Below are positions 31,932 through 41,597 of a stretch of DNA of 64,000 nt, piece by piece (the stretch's first letter is position 1; the number at the start of each line of letters is the position of its first letter). The stretch spans positions 131,794-195,793 of the forward strand of contig JBAZYO010000012.1 of NCBI GenBank assembly GCA_041659285.1, written 5' to 3'. This stretch comes from Vicinamibacterales bacterium (GTDB lineage Bacteria > Acidobacteriota > Vicinamibacteria > Vicinamibacterales > UBA2999). The notes beneath the pieces are model-generated. The model did not search any database and was not told the origin of the DNA. It worked only from the letters and a program-made list of their open reading frames with translations. A program made the position numbers and the translations under genes.

Positions 31932-34921
31932 CGCGACGCTCCGCCGATGGGCAGATCAATCGCCACCGTGGTCCCCTTGCCGGCGGTCGATTCGACGTGG
32001 AGCCGGCCGCCGATCATCCCGACCCGCTCCGATATGCCGAACAATCCGAATCCACCGCCGCTGCCGCGCCGCGACGCGGTCGGCGACGCCTCGAACCCGT
32101 GGCCGTCATCCTGGATGCGAACGCGAACCGCGACGGCATCGGACGCAATCGTCACGGAGGCCGCGCGCGCGCCCGAGTGCTTTACCACGTTGCTGATGGC
32201 CTCCTGGATGATGCGGAACAGGGTCAGTTCCGCCTCCTGACCCAGTTGCCCCTGGAGCCCCGAGACGTCGCACGCGAACTGGATTGACGATGATGCCGAC
32301 ACGGTGCCCACCATGTCGGCCACCGCCTGGGCCAGGCCCAGGCGATCGAGCTGGTACGGCGTGAGGTCGTGCACGATGTCGCGCACTTCACTCAGGGCTT
32401 GCGACGCGGCGTCGTCGATCTCGCGCAAGCGTTGCCCCGCGGCCTGGTCGGCCGAGGCGGCCGCCTGCCCGATCTGCGTCCAGTTCTTGATCACAAGCAG
32501 GCTCTGCTGCAGGCCGTCGTGAAGGCCGGCGGCAATGCGCTTGCGCTCGGCCTCCTGCGAGTCGATCAGCTGACGCGAGAACGCCTGCTGCAGATCCTGT
32601 TCGCGCCGGAGCAGCTTCATGCGCCAGGTGTGCACCGCGAACCCGATCGCGGCGGCGCCGATCAGCAGCACGGTGAAGAACCACCGGGTCCGGTAGAACG
32701 GCGGCACCACGACCACGGCGAGCCGCGCGCCCTCGGTGTTCCACACGCCGTCGCGGTTGGCGGCAATCACGCGGAACTCGAAGTTGCCGTAGGGCAGCTG
32801 CGCATACCGGGCCGTGCGCTCGCCGCCGGCGTCAATCCAGTCTTCGTCGAGGCCTTCCATCTTGAAGCGAAACCGCGACTGCTCGGGACGCACGAACGTG
32901 AGGGCCGCAAAGTGCAGTTCGAGCGCGGTCGGTCCCGAGCGAATCTCGATGCGATCCCGCGCGGCCACCGGCTCGTTGGCGACAATCGACTGCGTGATCA
33001 CCACGGGCGGCGGCTGGGTGTTGACCGGGATGGTCCCGGGATCGATGACCACCACACCCTGCTGCGTCGGAAACCAGATGCGGCCATCCCGGGTCGAGAC
33101 ACCAGCCGGCTGGGTGCCGCCGTTGCATTCCGAGTGCAGCATCCCGTCGCGCGTGCCATAGGCCACCGAAGTGACGCGACGAGTCTTGCCGGCGGCAAAG
33201 TCGTCGAGCTCCCGCCGCGACACGCGATAGACGCCGACGTTGGAGGTCATCCAGAAACGCTGCTGCGCGTCCTCGACGATCTGGAAGGCGCCGGTCGCAA
33301 ACAGGCCGTCGCGTGTGGTGATGCGGCTGAAGCGGCCATCGCGAAACCGCAGGAGCCCGCTGTCGTAGGTGCCAAACCACAACGTGCCGTCGGCGTCCTG
33401 GTGAATGGCGCGGACGATCGGCTGGCCGGCGATGCCGTCGCGCTCGCCGAACTTCGTGAACACGCCGTCACGGTAGCGGGCCACGCCCGAGTCGGTGCCA
33501 ATCCACAGGGCGCCGTCGCGATCTTCGAAGAGCACCTGCACTTCGCCGCCGGGGTAGCCGGTGACGACGGGAGTGAACACGCCGTCGCGGTAGCGCGCGA
33601 GGCCTTCCCGCCCCCCGAACCACACCTCGGAACCCCGGCCCTGGTAGATGGCACGCGTTACGATCCCGACGGGACTCGGCAACGCGGCCACCCGCCCGTT
33701 CTTGATGAGCCGGATGCCGCCGTCCCAGACGCCCAGCCAGAGCGCGCCGCCGCGGTCTTCCAGGATCGACGTGACGTTCTGCCGCACCACGCCGTAGGCG
33801 GCGGCCATCGCCTCGAAGCGGCCGTCGCGATAGCGCGTGAGCCCGGCCCAACCGCCAATCCAGATGTCGCCGCGCCGATCCTCGTAGACGACGTAGGTGT
33901 TGTTGGTCTCGAGCCCGTCGGCAGCTGAATATGACGTGAGCGGGCGGGCGGTCAACCGCGCCAGCCCGCCATCCGTGGGCGCCCAGTGCGTGCCCTCGCG
34001 ATCCTGGAACACCATCTCCACGTTCGGTCCGGGAAGGCCGTCGGCGGTAGTCAGGTGCATGAAGCGCTGGCCGTCGTAGCGCAGCAGCCCGGCATTGCTG
34101 CGAAACCCGAACCAGACGTGGCCCTCGCGGTCCTCCGACCACGCGATCGTGCCGAACCTCGGGATGCCGTCCCTGGCGGTGTAGCGAACCAGCCGCCCGT
34201 CGCACACGCACGCGAGCTGGCGGGTGCGATCGCCGTCCACGACCTTCAGCTGCAGCCACAGCCGGCCGGCACGGTCCTCGTAGGCGCTCACCGGGTCGAT
34301 GTCGAGCGACAACGTGCGCGTGATCCGCCCGCCCTCGAACCGGTGAATGCCGTTGCCATCGCGAAACCAGATCGCGCCCGCCATCGAGCGCCCGAGGATG
34401 GTGCGGCCGCGGTCGCCGCGGCTGGGCAGGGAGGTCTCGGGCGCGAACCCGCCGCGTTCCCACTTCACCGCGCCCCGCCTCGTGTCCACGATCAGCGTGC
34501 CGTCTGGCTGCTCGAACACCGCGCCCACTTCGTTGTCGGGCAGGCCGTCGGCGGTGGAATACGAGGCGAACCGGCCGCCGGCAAACCGGGTGATGCCCAG
34601 GCCCTCGGTCGTGATCCACAACGCGCCGTCCCGGCTCTCGTAGAGCGAGATCAGCCGCCCGGTGCGCAGCCCCGGCGTGTTCTCGGTGTTGTAGGTCTTC
34701 AAGTTGGCGCCGTCGAAACGGACCAGGCCGCCGTAGGTGGTCATCCACAGAAAACCGTCGCGGGTCTGGAGGACGGATGTGACCGAATTGGTTGGCAGGC
34801 CGTTGTCGGTGGTCCAGCGGTCGATTCGATACTGCGCGGCGGCAGGCGTGGCGGCGGCCAAGCAGACCGCCGCTGACAGCCAGCACGCGAGGGGTCTTGG
34901 GGGGGACGGAAGCCATCGCAT
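31928..34921 (-). CDS. Two-component sensor kinase with beta-propeller sensor
   Basis: A ~997-residue hybrid-architecture kinase. After a signal peptide (RPLACWLSAAVCLAAATPAAAQ) there are about fourteen Reg_prop-type propeller repeats (pattern DRxGxLWIGT, for example EDRGGALWLGV and EDRDGALWIGT), a Y_Y_Y domain (LHFAALTFVRPEQSRFRFKMEGLDEDW, ~680-760), one membrane helix (~775-795), a HisKA_3 dimerisation domain with the phospho-His in AAGLHDGLQQSLLVIKNW, and an HATPase domain (IQEAISNVVKHSGA, DDGHGFEA, GGFGLFGISERV). It senses a periplasmic ligand of unknown nature. ATG 34921 or 34933 may be the start. Confidence 0.9.
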   Translation of the reverse strand: MRWLPSPPRPLACWLSAAVCLAAATPAAAQYRIDRWTTDNGLPTNSVTSVLQTRDGFLWMTTYGGLVRFDGANLKTYNTENTPGLRTGRLISLYESRDGALWITTEGLGITRFAGGRFASYSTADGLPDNEVGAVFEQPDGTLIVDTRRGAVKWERGGFAPETSLPSRGDRGRTILGRSMAGAIWFRDGNGIHRFEGGRITRTLSLDIDPVSAYEDRAGRLWLQLKVVDGDRTRQLACVCDGRLVRYTARDGIPRFGTIAWSEDREGHVWFGFRSNAGLLRYDGQRFMHLTTADGLPGPNVEMVFQDREGTHWAPTDGGLARLTARPLTSYSAADGLETNNTYVVYEDRRGDIWIGGWAGLTRYRDGRFEAMAAAYGVVRQNVTSILEDRGGALWLGVWDGGIRLIKNGRVAALPSPVGIVTRAIYQGRGSEVWFGGREGLARYRDGVFTPVVTGYPGGEVQVLFEDRDGALWIGTDSGVARYRDGVFTKFGERDGIAGQPIVRAIHQDADGTLWFGTYDSGLLRFRDGRFSRITTRDGLFATGAFQIVEDAQQRFWMTSNVGVYRVSRRELDDFAAGKTRRVTSVAYGTRDGMLHSECNGGTQPAGVSTRDGRIWFPTQQGVVVIDPGTIPVNTQPPPVVITQSIVANEPVAARDRIEIRSGPTALELHFAALTFVRPEQSRFRFKMEGLDEDWIDAGGERTARYAQLPYGNFEFRVIAANRDGVWNTEGARLAVVVVPPFYRTRWFFTVLLIGAAAIGFAVHTWRMKLLRREQDLQQAFSRQLIDSQEAERKRIAAGLHDGLQQSLLVIKNWTQIGQAAASADQAAGQRLREIDDAASQALSEVRDIVHDLTPYQLDRLGLAQAVADMVGTVSASSSIQFACDVSGLQGQLGQEAELTLFRIIQEAISNVVKHSGARAASVTIASDAVAVRVRIQDDGHGFEASPTASRRGSGGGFGLFGISERVGMIGGRLHVESTAGKGTTVAIDLPIGGASR

Positions 34922-34953
34922 CGGATGGGGCAAGTCTACCCATCCCGAAATCA

Positions 34954-34963
34954 GTAGATCTAC
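34954..34963. promoter_or_regulatory. Palindrome in divergent promoter region
   Basis: GTAGATCTAC is a perfect 10-bp palindrome in the 93-bp gap between the divergent kinase and fibro-slime genes. It is a candidate operator, possibly for the NarL-type regulator, but it is short and unsupported by a second copy apart from a nearby half-like gtctaccc. Confidence 0.3.
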
Positions 34964-35026
34964 CTATTCCGTAATGCCGGCGGCTTCGACATCCTGTGTG
35001 TCTCTTCCAATCTCAGAGGTGCCGGA

Positions 35027-36937
35027 ATGAAACGCGTTGTCTCGCGACTCCTGTTTGCCGCCTTCACCAGCGCGATCGGCCTGGTCGATCCCGTCCAATC
35101 GCAGGCACAGGGGGCTGATACCTACTCTCTCCCCATCATCGTGCGCGACGTGGTCGCCGGCGCCCAGGCGCCGCCGGCCGGAACGCCCGCGCACCCCGAC
35201 TTCGAGTGGCCACCGACGGGCGTGGTGACTGGCGAGGTGCTGCCCACCCTCGTCGTCAACCCGCAGACCTACCTGGGAGCCATCAGGCCTTCGCCCGCCG
35301 CCACAACGTTCGGCGCGGGGACGTTCGAGACCTGGTTCGCGAACACGCTCTATAACGCCTCGGTTGTCGGGAGTGCACCGCTGTTCCACGTGTCCACCGA
35401 GCAGATCACGATGACACACCTGGCGTCAGGGGTGTACCAGTTCAAGGACACGACGTTCGACCCGCTGAACGGCCGCGGTTTCGGCAACTATCCGGGCGTC
35501 GATCGGAACTACCACTTCACGGTGGAGGCCCACCCGAAATTCATCTACCACGCGACCGCTGGCTATCAGCCGATGCTGAGAGCGTGTTCGGACGATTCAA
35601 TGTGGATCTTCATCAACGGCACGCTGGTCGTGGATTTGGGCGGCGTGCGCAACGTCGCGTGCGGCCAGGTGGATGTGGCCAGCCTGGGGCTTCAGGATTC
35701 GCAGGCCTACTCGCTCGACATCTTCTATGCCGACCGGACCACAAGCACGTCGCATTTCGAGTTGACCACCAACCTGCCGCTCTACATGCCGTGGATCGAC
35801 AGCACGCCTCCGGCGGCGGGCGTCAGCACCGTCACGCTCGAGGCGGTCGGACCGTCTGGCGCCGACGTGCAGGAGGCCACGCTGGGCGCCCTCGATGGCA
35901 CCGGCGGACCTGCCACACAGCAGGTCCCCACGATGTGTCTCGAGCCCTTCGGCGCCTACCCGGTCGGCACCCACCAGTTTCACTGCACCGCGGCGGATGC
36001 GTGGGGCAATCAAACCTCCTTCGTGTCGGAGGTCACCGTGCGCGACACTCACGCGCCCGCGGTGGCAGGCGCGGACAACATCAGCGTCGAAGCCGGCGGC
36101 GTCGCGACCAGCGTGACGTGGACCGATCCCGTTGCGACCGACAGCGTCGATGCCGATGTCGCGGTGACCTGTTCGCCAGCGAGCGGCTCGGCCTTCGCGG
36201 TGGGTGCGACGACGGTTTCGTGCAGTGCGGTTGACGCCGCCGGCAATCGCGGCAGCACGAGCTTCTCCGTGACCGTCGTCGATTCGACACCGCCGGTCGT
36301 GACGCCGCCGGCCGACCTCACTGCCACTGCCACGGACGCCACCGGGATGGTGATCACCTGGCCGGCGGTCACGGCCGCGGACCTCGTTGACGGCAATCTG
36401 ATCGCGGCGTGCGCGCCCGCGAGCGGTTCGCTGTTCCAGATTGGCGTGACCACGGTCACCTGCGCGGCCACCGACGCCCACGGCAACATCAGTCAAGTGG
36501 CGTTCCGTGTGACGGTAGTCGAGCCACCACCACCGCCGCCCTCGACGACGGATACGGATCACGACGGCGTCGATGACAACACCGACCCCTTCGACCAGTC
36601 GGACCTGGCGCCCTTTGTCCGCGTGGGCTCATGCACCACGCGGGTGGCCAATCGGCTGCTGCCGACCGGTGCGACGTTCAACGACCTGATCGCAGCTGCC
36701 CTGGCCGGAGCGCGCCATCACGGTGGCGGCGTCAGCGCGGTGGCCAAATTGGCCAGGGCCTGGGAACGGGCGCGGCTCATCACCGGGCGCGAACACGGCC
36801 TGATCACGTCTTGCGCGGGCCGGGATGACGACCGCCACCACGACCATCGTGATGGCGACACGTGCGATCACGAGCGTGGCAGAAACGGCCACAAGAAAGG
36901 CGACGGCTGCGACCACGAGCGGCGCGGCAAAAAGTGA
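35027..36937 (+). CDS. Secreted fibro-slime domain protein with HYR repeats
   Basis: A 636-residue secreted protein. After a signal peptide (to ~QAQG, residue 29) comes a fibro-slime/PA14-like domain (YSLPIIVRDV, FEWPPTGVVTGEVLP, FNPL-like TFDPLNGRGFGNY, SDDSMWIFINGTLVVDLGGV, YSLDIFYADRT). Then follow HYR-type beta modules (DTHAPAVAGADNISVEAGG, VTCSPASGSAFAVGATTVSCSA, DSTPPVVTPP), a Ca-binding type-3-like turn (DTDHDGVDDNTDPFD) and a tail rich in His, Asp and Arg (RHHDHRDGDTCDHERG). It probably functions in adhesion or the extracellular matrix; the tail could bind metal. Confidence 0.82.
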   Translation: MKRVVSRLLFAAFTSAIGLVDPVQSQAQGADTYSLPIIVRDVVAGAQAPPAGTPAHPDFEWPPTGVVTGEVLPTLVVNPQTYLGAIRPSPAATTFGAGTFETWFANTLYNASVVGSAPLFHVSTEQITMTHLASGVYQFKDTTFDPLNGRGFGNYPGVDRNYHFTVEAHPKFIYHATAGYQPMLRACSDDSMWIFINGTLVVDLGGVRNVACGQVDVASLGLQDSQAYSLDIFYADRTTSTSHFELTTNLPLYMPWIDSTPPAAGVSTVTLEAVGPSGADVQEATLGALDGTGGPATQQVPTMCLEPFGAYPVGTHQFHCTAADAWGNQTSFVSEVTVRDTHAPAVAGADNISVEAGGVATSVTWTDPVATDSVDADVAVTCSPASGSAFAVGATTVSCSAVDAAGNRGSTSFSVTVVDSTPPVVTPPADLTATATDATGMVITWPAVTAADLVDGNLIAACAPASGSLFQIGVTTVTCAATDAHGNISQVAFRVTVVEPPPPPPSTTDTDHDGVDDNTDPFDQSDLAPFVRVGSCTTRVANRLLPTGATFNDLIAAALAGARHHGGGVSAVAKLARAWERARLITGREHGLITSCAGRDDDRHHDHRDGDTCDHERGRNGHKKGDGCDHERRGKK

Positions 36938-36958
36938 GGCTCCTGCGCGGTGCCACCC

Positions 36959-37032
36959 AAAGAAGTTGGAAGTTGGAAGTTGGAAGTTGGAAGTGAGAAG
37001 CAAGAGATCCGCTTCCAACTTCCAACTTCCCT
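36959..37032. repeat. Tandem and inverted gttggaa repeats
   Basis: About five head-to-tail aagttgg units (36961-36995) are followed by an inverted pair (cttccaacttccaactt, 37011-37027). The two parts can pair into a hairpin between the convergent fibro-slime and gamma-glutamyltransferase genes. Confidence 0.7.
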
Positions 37033-37033
37033 G

Positions 37034-38857
37034 TCAGTACCCCATCGCGTAACCGGTTCGTCGCGGGTCGGCGCCTGCCGTCATCGCACCCGTCCTGGGA
37101 TCGACGCGAATCACCTGCATGTGACCGAGGCTCCCCCATCCGGGCAACACCTCCACCGTGTGCCCCATCGCCTTCAGCGCCTCGATGGTCCTGGCCGCAA
37201 CGCGGCTCTCGACCCGCACGGTGATGGCGGCGCCGGGCTTGTAGAAATTCGGGGCCGCATCCAGCGCGAGGCGCGGCGCCTCGATCGCGTCCTGTACCGG
37301 CATCCCGAAATCCACCAGGTTGATCAGCACCTGGAACTCGGTCTGCCCAATCGTCTCGCCGCCCGGCGTGCCGAAGACAAACGCCAGCGCGCCGTCTTTG
37401 AGCACGACGACCGGTGAGTTGTTCAGGATGGGAGTCTTCCCCGCGCCCACGTAGTTCGCATCGGTCGGGTAGGGTGACGTCGAGCCGAGGCGCATGCCGT
37501 TGTTGAGCAGAAGCCCGGTGTTCCCCACCACGACGTTGCTGCCGAACAGTCCACCCAGCGTGGGCGTGCAGCCCACCGCGTTGCCGAACCGATCGACGAT
37601 CGAAAACGAGGTGGTGTGCTGTTCGGGATCGTAGGCGTCGTCAAACGCGGGGCCGCCGGCCCTCGGCATGGTGGCGGGCCCACCGTCGGGCGTGCCCGGC
37701 GGCGGATAGGCGATTGCCCGCGCCGGGTTGAAGAGAGACCGGCGCGTGTTGGCGAAATCTCGCGACAGCAACCCGGCCGTCGGCACCTTCACGAAGGCCG
37801 GATCGGCCACGTAGCGGTAGATGTCGGCCTTCGAGATCTTGATCGACTCGATCACGGCATGCAGCGCCGCCGGCGATCCGGAACCCGCCGCCTTCAGGTC
37901 CACGGCTTCGATCAGGTTCGCGCCCATCAGCACTTCGAAGCCGCCGCGCGACGTTGCCGGATTGCTGTAGAGGTCGTGGCCGCGATAGGTCGTATGCAGG
38001 GGCTCGGTCCAGGTTGGCGTGTAGGCGGCCAGGTCCGCGGCGGTGAGCACGCCGCCGTTGGCCTTGAAGAAGCGGTCGAACTCCTGCGCGATGTCGCCCT
38101 TGTAGAAGCGGTTGAACGCGGCCTGGATGGCCGCTGAGCGCGAAGCGCCCTTCGCCTTGGCCTGCTGTTCGGCCTCCACCAGCTTGCGGAGCGTGGCCGC
38201 GTAGTCGGGGTTGCGCATCAGCTCCCCGGCCTTAAGGGGCTCGCCGTTGGGCAGGAAGATCTTCGCCGTGGTCGGGTACTTGCCGAGGGTGTTGCGGCCG
38301 CGCGCGATCGACTGCGCCAGCATGGGATCGATCGGATAGCCCTGCTCGGCGTACTCGATGGCGGGCGCGAACACGTCGGCGATGCTCATGGTGCCGAAGC
38401 GCTCCAACACGGAGAGGTATCCGCCCAGGTTGCCGGGCACGATGCCCGCCTTCATGCCGGCGTTGAGCGTTTCCGCGGTCATCTCGCCCGGCACCAGCGC
38501 CTTCGGCGCGGCGCCGGCCATCGACAGCGACCACACCTTGCCGGTGGCCTTGTGGAACACGGTCATGAAGCCGTTGCCGCCAATGCCGTTCATCTCGGGC
38601 TCGCCCAGCGCGGCCATGGCGCCGACTGCGGCTGCCGCGTCGAAGGCATTGCCACCCTTCAACAGGATCTGCAGGCCCGCGGACGAGGCAATCGGATGCC
38701 CGGTCGTGACCAGGCCGTTGCGGCCGGCGACCGCGGGACGCGTCATCGCGGGACGGCTCGAGGCCGGCGCCTCGGCCGCCTGTTGCTGACCAACCACCAG
38801 CGCGCCGGTGGCGGCCAGGACCACTGCCGACGCAAGAACCACGATTCGGATCTTCAT
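37034..38857 (-). CDS. ggt: Gamma-glutamyltransferase-family protein (secreted)
   Basis: A 607-residue second member of the family with a signal peptide (RIVVLASAVVLAATGALVVGQQ). It holds GLQILLKGGNAFDAAAAVGAMAALGEPEMNGIGGNGF and the canonical autocleavage region EQHTTSFSIVDRFGNAV, where the first Thr is the nucleophile, followed by GSTSPYPTD and FVFGTPGGETIGQTEFQVL. It should mature by self-cleavage into two subunits in the periplasm and cleave gamma-glutamyl bonds, or act as a cephalosporin-acylase-like hydrolase. Divergent from the TonB receptor gene. Confidence 0.9.
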   Translation of the reverse strand: MKIRIVVLASAVVLAATGALVVGQQQAAEAPASSRPAMTRPAVAGRNGLVTTGHPIASSAGLQILLKGGNAFDAAAAVGAMAALGEPEMNGIGGNGFMTVFHKATGKVWSLSMAGAAPKALVPGEMTAETLNAGMKAGIVPGNLGGYLSVLERFGTMSIADVFAPAIEYAEQGYPIDPMLAQSIARGRNTLGKYPTTAKIFLPNGEPLKAGELMRNPDYAATLRKLVEAEQQAKAKGASRSAAIQAAFNRFYKGDIAQEFDRFFKANGGVLTAADLAAYTPTWTEPLHTTYRGHDLYSNPATSRGGFEVLMGANLIEAVDLKAAGSGSPAALHAVIESIKISKADIYRYVADPAFVKVPTAGLLSRDFANTRRSLFNPARAIAYPPPGTPDGGPATMPRAGGPAFDDAYDPEQHTTSFSIVDRFGNAVGCTPTLGGLFGSNVVVGNTGLLLNNGMRLGSTSPYPTDANYVGAGKTPILNNSPVVVLKDGALAFVFGTPGGETIGQTEFQVLINLVDFGMPVQDAIEAPRLALDAAPNFYKPGAAITVRVESRVAARTIEALKAMGHTVEVLPGWGSLGHMQVIRVDPRTGAMTAGADPRRTGYAMGY

Positions 38858-38965
38858 GTGGGCGCTCCTGAGATTACGGTTGTGCAGAGTATACGAGCAG
38901 CGGCAGGATAAGTGCGTGATGCCACGCGGGAACCAACCCGGGTACGAAGGCGTCTGACTTTACAG

Positions 38966-41443
38966 ATGTTTACTCGGCTGGTACTGGCCGTGGCCCTGTT
39001 GCTACCGGCCTCCCCGGCCATGGCGCAGGCACCCACACCCCCGACCATCGCCGGCATCGTCATCGATGCCGGCACGCGCGCTCCCATTCCCCGCGCCAGG
39101 CTGTCGGCGAACCAGGGCGAGGCCGTCACTGATGCCGCGGGCCGTTTCACCCTGCCGGCGGTGTTGGGCCGCATCGCGGTGCTGGTCGAAGCCGACGGAT
39201 ACTTCGCGCTCGCGACCGAACTGGACGTGCCACCGGCCGGCCTCACGGGCGCCGAACTGGCACTCGCCCGCGACACCGGTTTCGCCACCAGCGTCGCCGT
39301 GACGGCCCCGCCGCCCGCCGCGGCGCCGGCGGCGGCGACTGTCGCTCCCGTGGAAGTGCTGCGCACGCCGGGCGCGCTCGACAATGTGTATCGCACGCTG
39401 CAGACGCTGCCGGGGGTGGCGGCCACCGAAGAGTTCGGCAGCCGGCTCGCGGTTCGCGGCGGATCACCGGATCAGAACCTCACCGTGATGGACGGCGTCG
39501 AGATTCACGATCCGTATCGGCTGTTCGGGTTGACGAGCGCGTTCAATCCCGAGACCATTCAGCGCTTCGAGCTGTCCACCGGCGGGTTCAGCGCGCTGTA
39601 TGGCGATCGGCTCTCGTCGCTGCTGGTGGTCGAGAACCGCGACGGCACGCGATCGCAGGCGTTTGGCGGATCCGCGTCCCTCAGCATCACCGATGCCAAC
39701 CTGGTCCTCGAAGGGCGGTTGCCGGGCAAGGCCGTCGGGTCGTGGCTCGTCACCGGGCGGCGCACCTACTACGACCTCGTCGCATCGCGCATCGCCGATC
39801 AGGAGTTCCCGGCCTTTGGCGATCTGCAGGGCAAGGGCGTGTGGGAACCGGCGCCGGGCCGCCGGGTGACGCTGTTCGGATTGCGCAGCCGACAGGCTGC
39901 CGCCATCGAGATCGATGAGGACGATGCGCGGGGAGAGTTCCAGGACGACACGGAGAACGACCTGGCGTGGACGCGCGTCGATACGGCGCTGGGCACCAGC
40001 GGCCAGTCCCATACCGTCGTCGGCTATTCCGATACGCGATCGACCTTCGGCGTCGATGCCAGTTTCGAGAACACCAGCAAGCGGTCGAACGCGCCGCGCG
40101 ACGAGAGCTACGGAACCTCCAGCGTCGTGTTCGAACGCGTCCTGTCGGTGAAAGACGTCTCGGCGCGGCAGGAGTTGGTGTTTGCGCTGGGCGCGCACGT
40201 CCTCGAGGCGGGAGCGGAGGCGCACCGGTTGTCGACGAGATTGCGGTTTGCGATCACGGGCGATCGCAATCCGAACGCGGCCAACGGTTCAAGCGTGCAG
40301 GGCGGCGCCGGGCTGCCGGATCTGCTGGAGTCCTCGCAGGAGTCCACGCGCGCGGGCGCCTGGGTCCAGGACACCTTTCCCGTCGGGTCCCGTGGCTCGC
40401 TCCAGGCGGGCCTGCGATGGGATGGACCGGGGGTGACCGGCGAGTCGCTGTTTTCGCCGAGGCTGTCCGCCTCGTTCCAGCTGGCCGGCTCGACGCGCCT
40501 GCGCGCGGCGGCGGGGCGATACACACAGAGCCCGGGATACGAGAAGCTGGCGCAAAGCGACTACGTGCTCGACTTCACCGACGAACGCCTCGCGACGCTG
40601 CGGAGCGAGCGCGCGATGCAAGCGTCGGCGGGCGTTGAGCACGACCTGCCCGGCGGCGCCGCCCTGCGGGTTGAGGGGTACTACAAGCATTTCACCGACT
40701 TGCTGATCGGCCAGCTCGAAACCGAGCCGGCGCGCCTCGCCCGCGTGTCACGCTACGACTTCCCTGCGGAGTTGCAGTCCAGCGTTCCCGTTGATCCGCT
40801 CATCACGACGATGCCGGCCAACGACGGACATGGCCGGGCGTATGGCTTCGATGTGTTCCTGTCGCGGACAGGCGCTGCCGGCGCCCGCGTCAGCGGGTGG
40901 ACGAGCTACACGTGGGGCAAGACCACTCGCGATGCGTACGGCCGGCGCTACGACTTCGAATACGACCGGCGGCATGCCTTCACCTCGGTGGCAGCCTATC
41001 GCGTCACACCGCGGTGGGAAGTGGCGTCGACCATCAGGGTCGCCTCGGGGTTTCCGAGAACGGCTCCGCTCGGCGTGCGGGTGGCGGCGGTCGAAGACAC
41101 GCTCGACCGCGATGGGGATGGCGTGACCGGCGAGTTGCTGCCTGAGCGTGATGCCGCGGGCCGCCTGGTCTACGGGGTGGACTTCGGTAGTGCGGCCAAC
41201 CTGAACCAGGCGCGTTTGCCGGTGTTTGCCCGGGTCGATGTGCGCGCCACCTGGAAACCGCGCGGGGCCGCCGGCCGGTGGGAGTTCTACGCCGAGATCA
41301 TCAACCTGTTGAACCGCAAGAACGCCGGTGCGTTAGACCCGCGTCTCGAGCACGATGCCGCCGCCGATCGGCCGCGCATTGTCGAAGAGCGCGACCAGTC
41401 GATTCCCCGCCTGCCCACGGTAGGTATCCGCTTCAGGTTCTAG
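38966..41443 (+). CDS. TonB-dependent outer-membrane receptor
   Basis: A ~825-residue receptor from the ATG at 38966 (MFTRLVLAVALLLPASPAMAQ signal). Residues ~25-100 form a carboxypeptidase-regulatory-like domain (IAGIVIDAGTRAPIPRARL), then a plug domain (TLQTLPGVAATEEFGSRLAVRGGSPDQNLTVMDGVEIHDPYRL) and a beta barrel ending in the aromatic signature VGIRFRF. The substrate is not apparent. Repeated Asp/Glu acidic turns in extracellular loops are seen. It is not a close paralogue of the two Oar-like receptors at 47974-53959. Confidence 0.87.
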   Translation: MFTRLVLAVALLLPASPAMAQAPTPPTIAGIVIDAGTRAPIPRARLSANQGEAVTDAAGRFTLPAVLGRIAVLVEADGYFALATELDVPPAGLTGAELALARDTGFATSVAVTAPPPAAAPAAATVAPVEVLRTPGALDNVYRTLQTLPGVAATEEFGSRLAVRGGSPDQNLTVMDGVEIHDPYRLFGLTSAFNPETIQRFELSTGGFSALYGDRLSSLLVVENRDGTRSQAFGGSASLSITDANLVLEGRLPGKAVGSWLVTGRRTYYDLVASRIADQEFPAFGDLQGKGVWEPAPGRRVTLFGLRSRQAAAIEIDEDDARGEFQDDTENDLAWTRVDTALGTSGQSHTVVGYSDTRSTFGVDASFENTSKRSNAPRDESYGTSSVVFERVLSVKDVSARQELVFALGAHVLEAGAEAHRLSTRLRFAITGDRNPNAANGSSVQGGAGLPDLLESSQESTRAGAWVQDTFPVGSRGSLQAGLRWDGPGVTGESLFSPRLSASFQLAGSTRLRAAAGRYTQSPGYEKLAQSDYVLDFTDERLATLRSERAMQASAGVEHDLPGGAALRVEGYYKHFTDLLIGQLETEPARLARVSRYDFPAELQSSVPVDPLITTMPANDGHGRAYGFDVFLSRTGAAGARVSGWTSYTWGKTTRDAYGRRYDFEYDRRHAFTSVAAYRVTPRWEVASTIRVASGFPRTAPLGVRVAAVEDTLDRDGDGVTGELLPERDAAGRLVYGVDFGSAANLNQARLPVFARVDVRATWKPRGAAGRWEFYAEIINLLNRKNAGALDPRLEHDAAADRPRIVEERDQSIPRLPTVGIRFRF

Positions 41444-41597
41444 GGTCTGACCCTGCCGCAGCAATGCGGAGGGTCTGACCCCGAACGTGACTTGCTGAGG
41501 GGTCTGACCCTGCCGTAGCGCTGCGGAGGGGACAGGCCCTGTCGCAGTGCGGCGGAGGGGACAGACCCCTCGGCACTGCGGGCTCGGGGTCAGTCCC
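41444..41597. repeat. Array of ~29-bp units built on gggtctgaccc palindromes
   Basis: Six consecutive units of about 28-30 bp each start with a palindrome (gggtctgaccc, three times; then gggacaggccc, gggacagaccc, gggtcagtccc) and continue with a second small palindrome such as tgccgcagcaatgcgg or tgccgtagcgctgcgg. The array fills the whole gap between two converging genes, so besides being a repeat it may act as a multi-hairpin terminator. Confidence 0.8.

Noticed and set aside
34954..34963. Mobile-element attachment site
   Set aside because: The palindrome is short, single and located in a normal divergent promoter; no integrase or direct repeats accompany it.
41444..41597. CRISPR array
   Set aside because: The ~29-bp units are degenerate and adjoin without unique spacers, and no cas genes are present.
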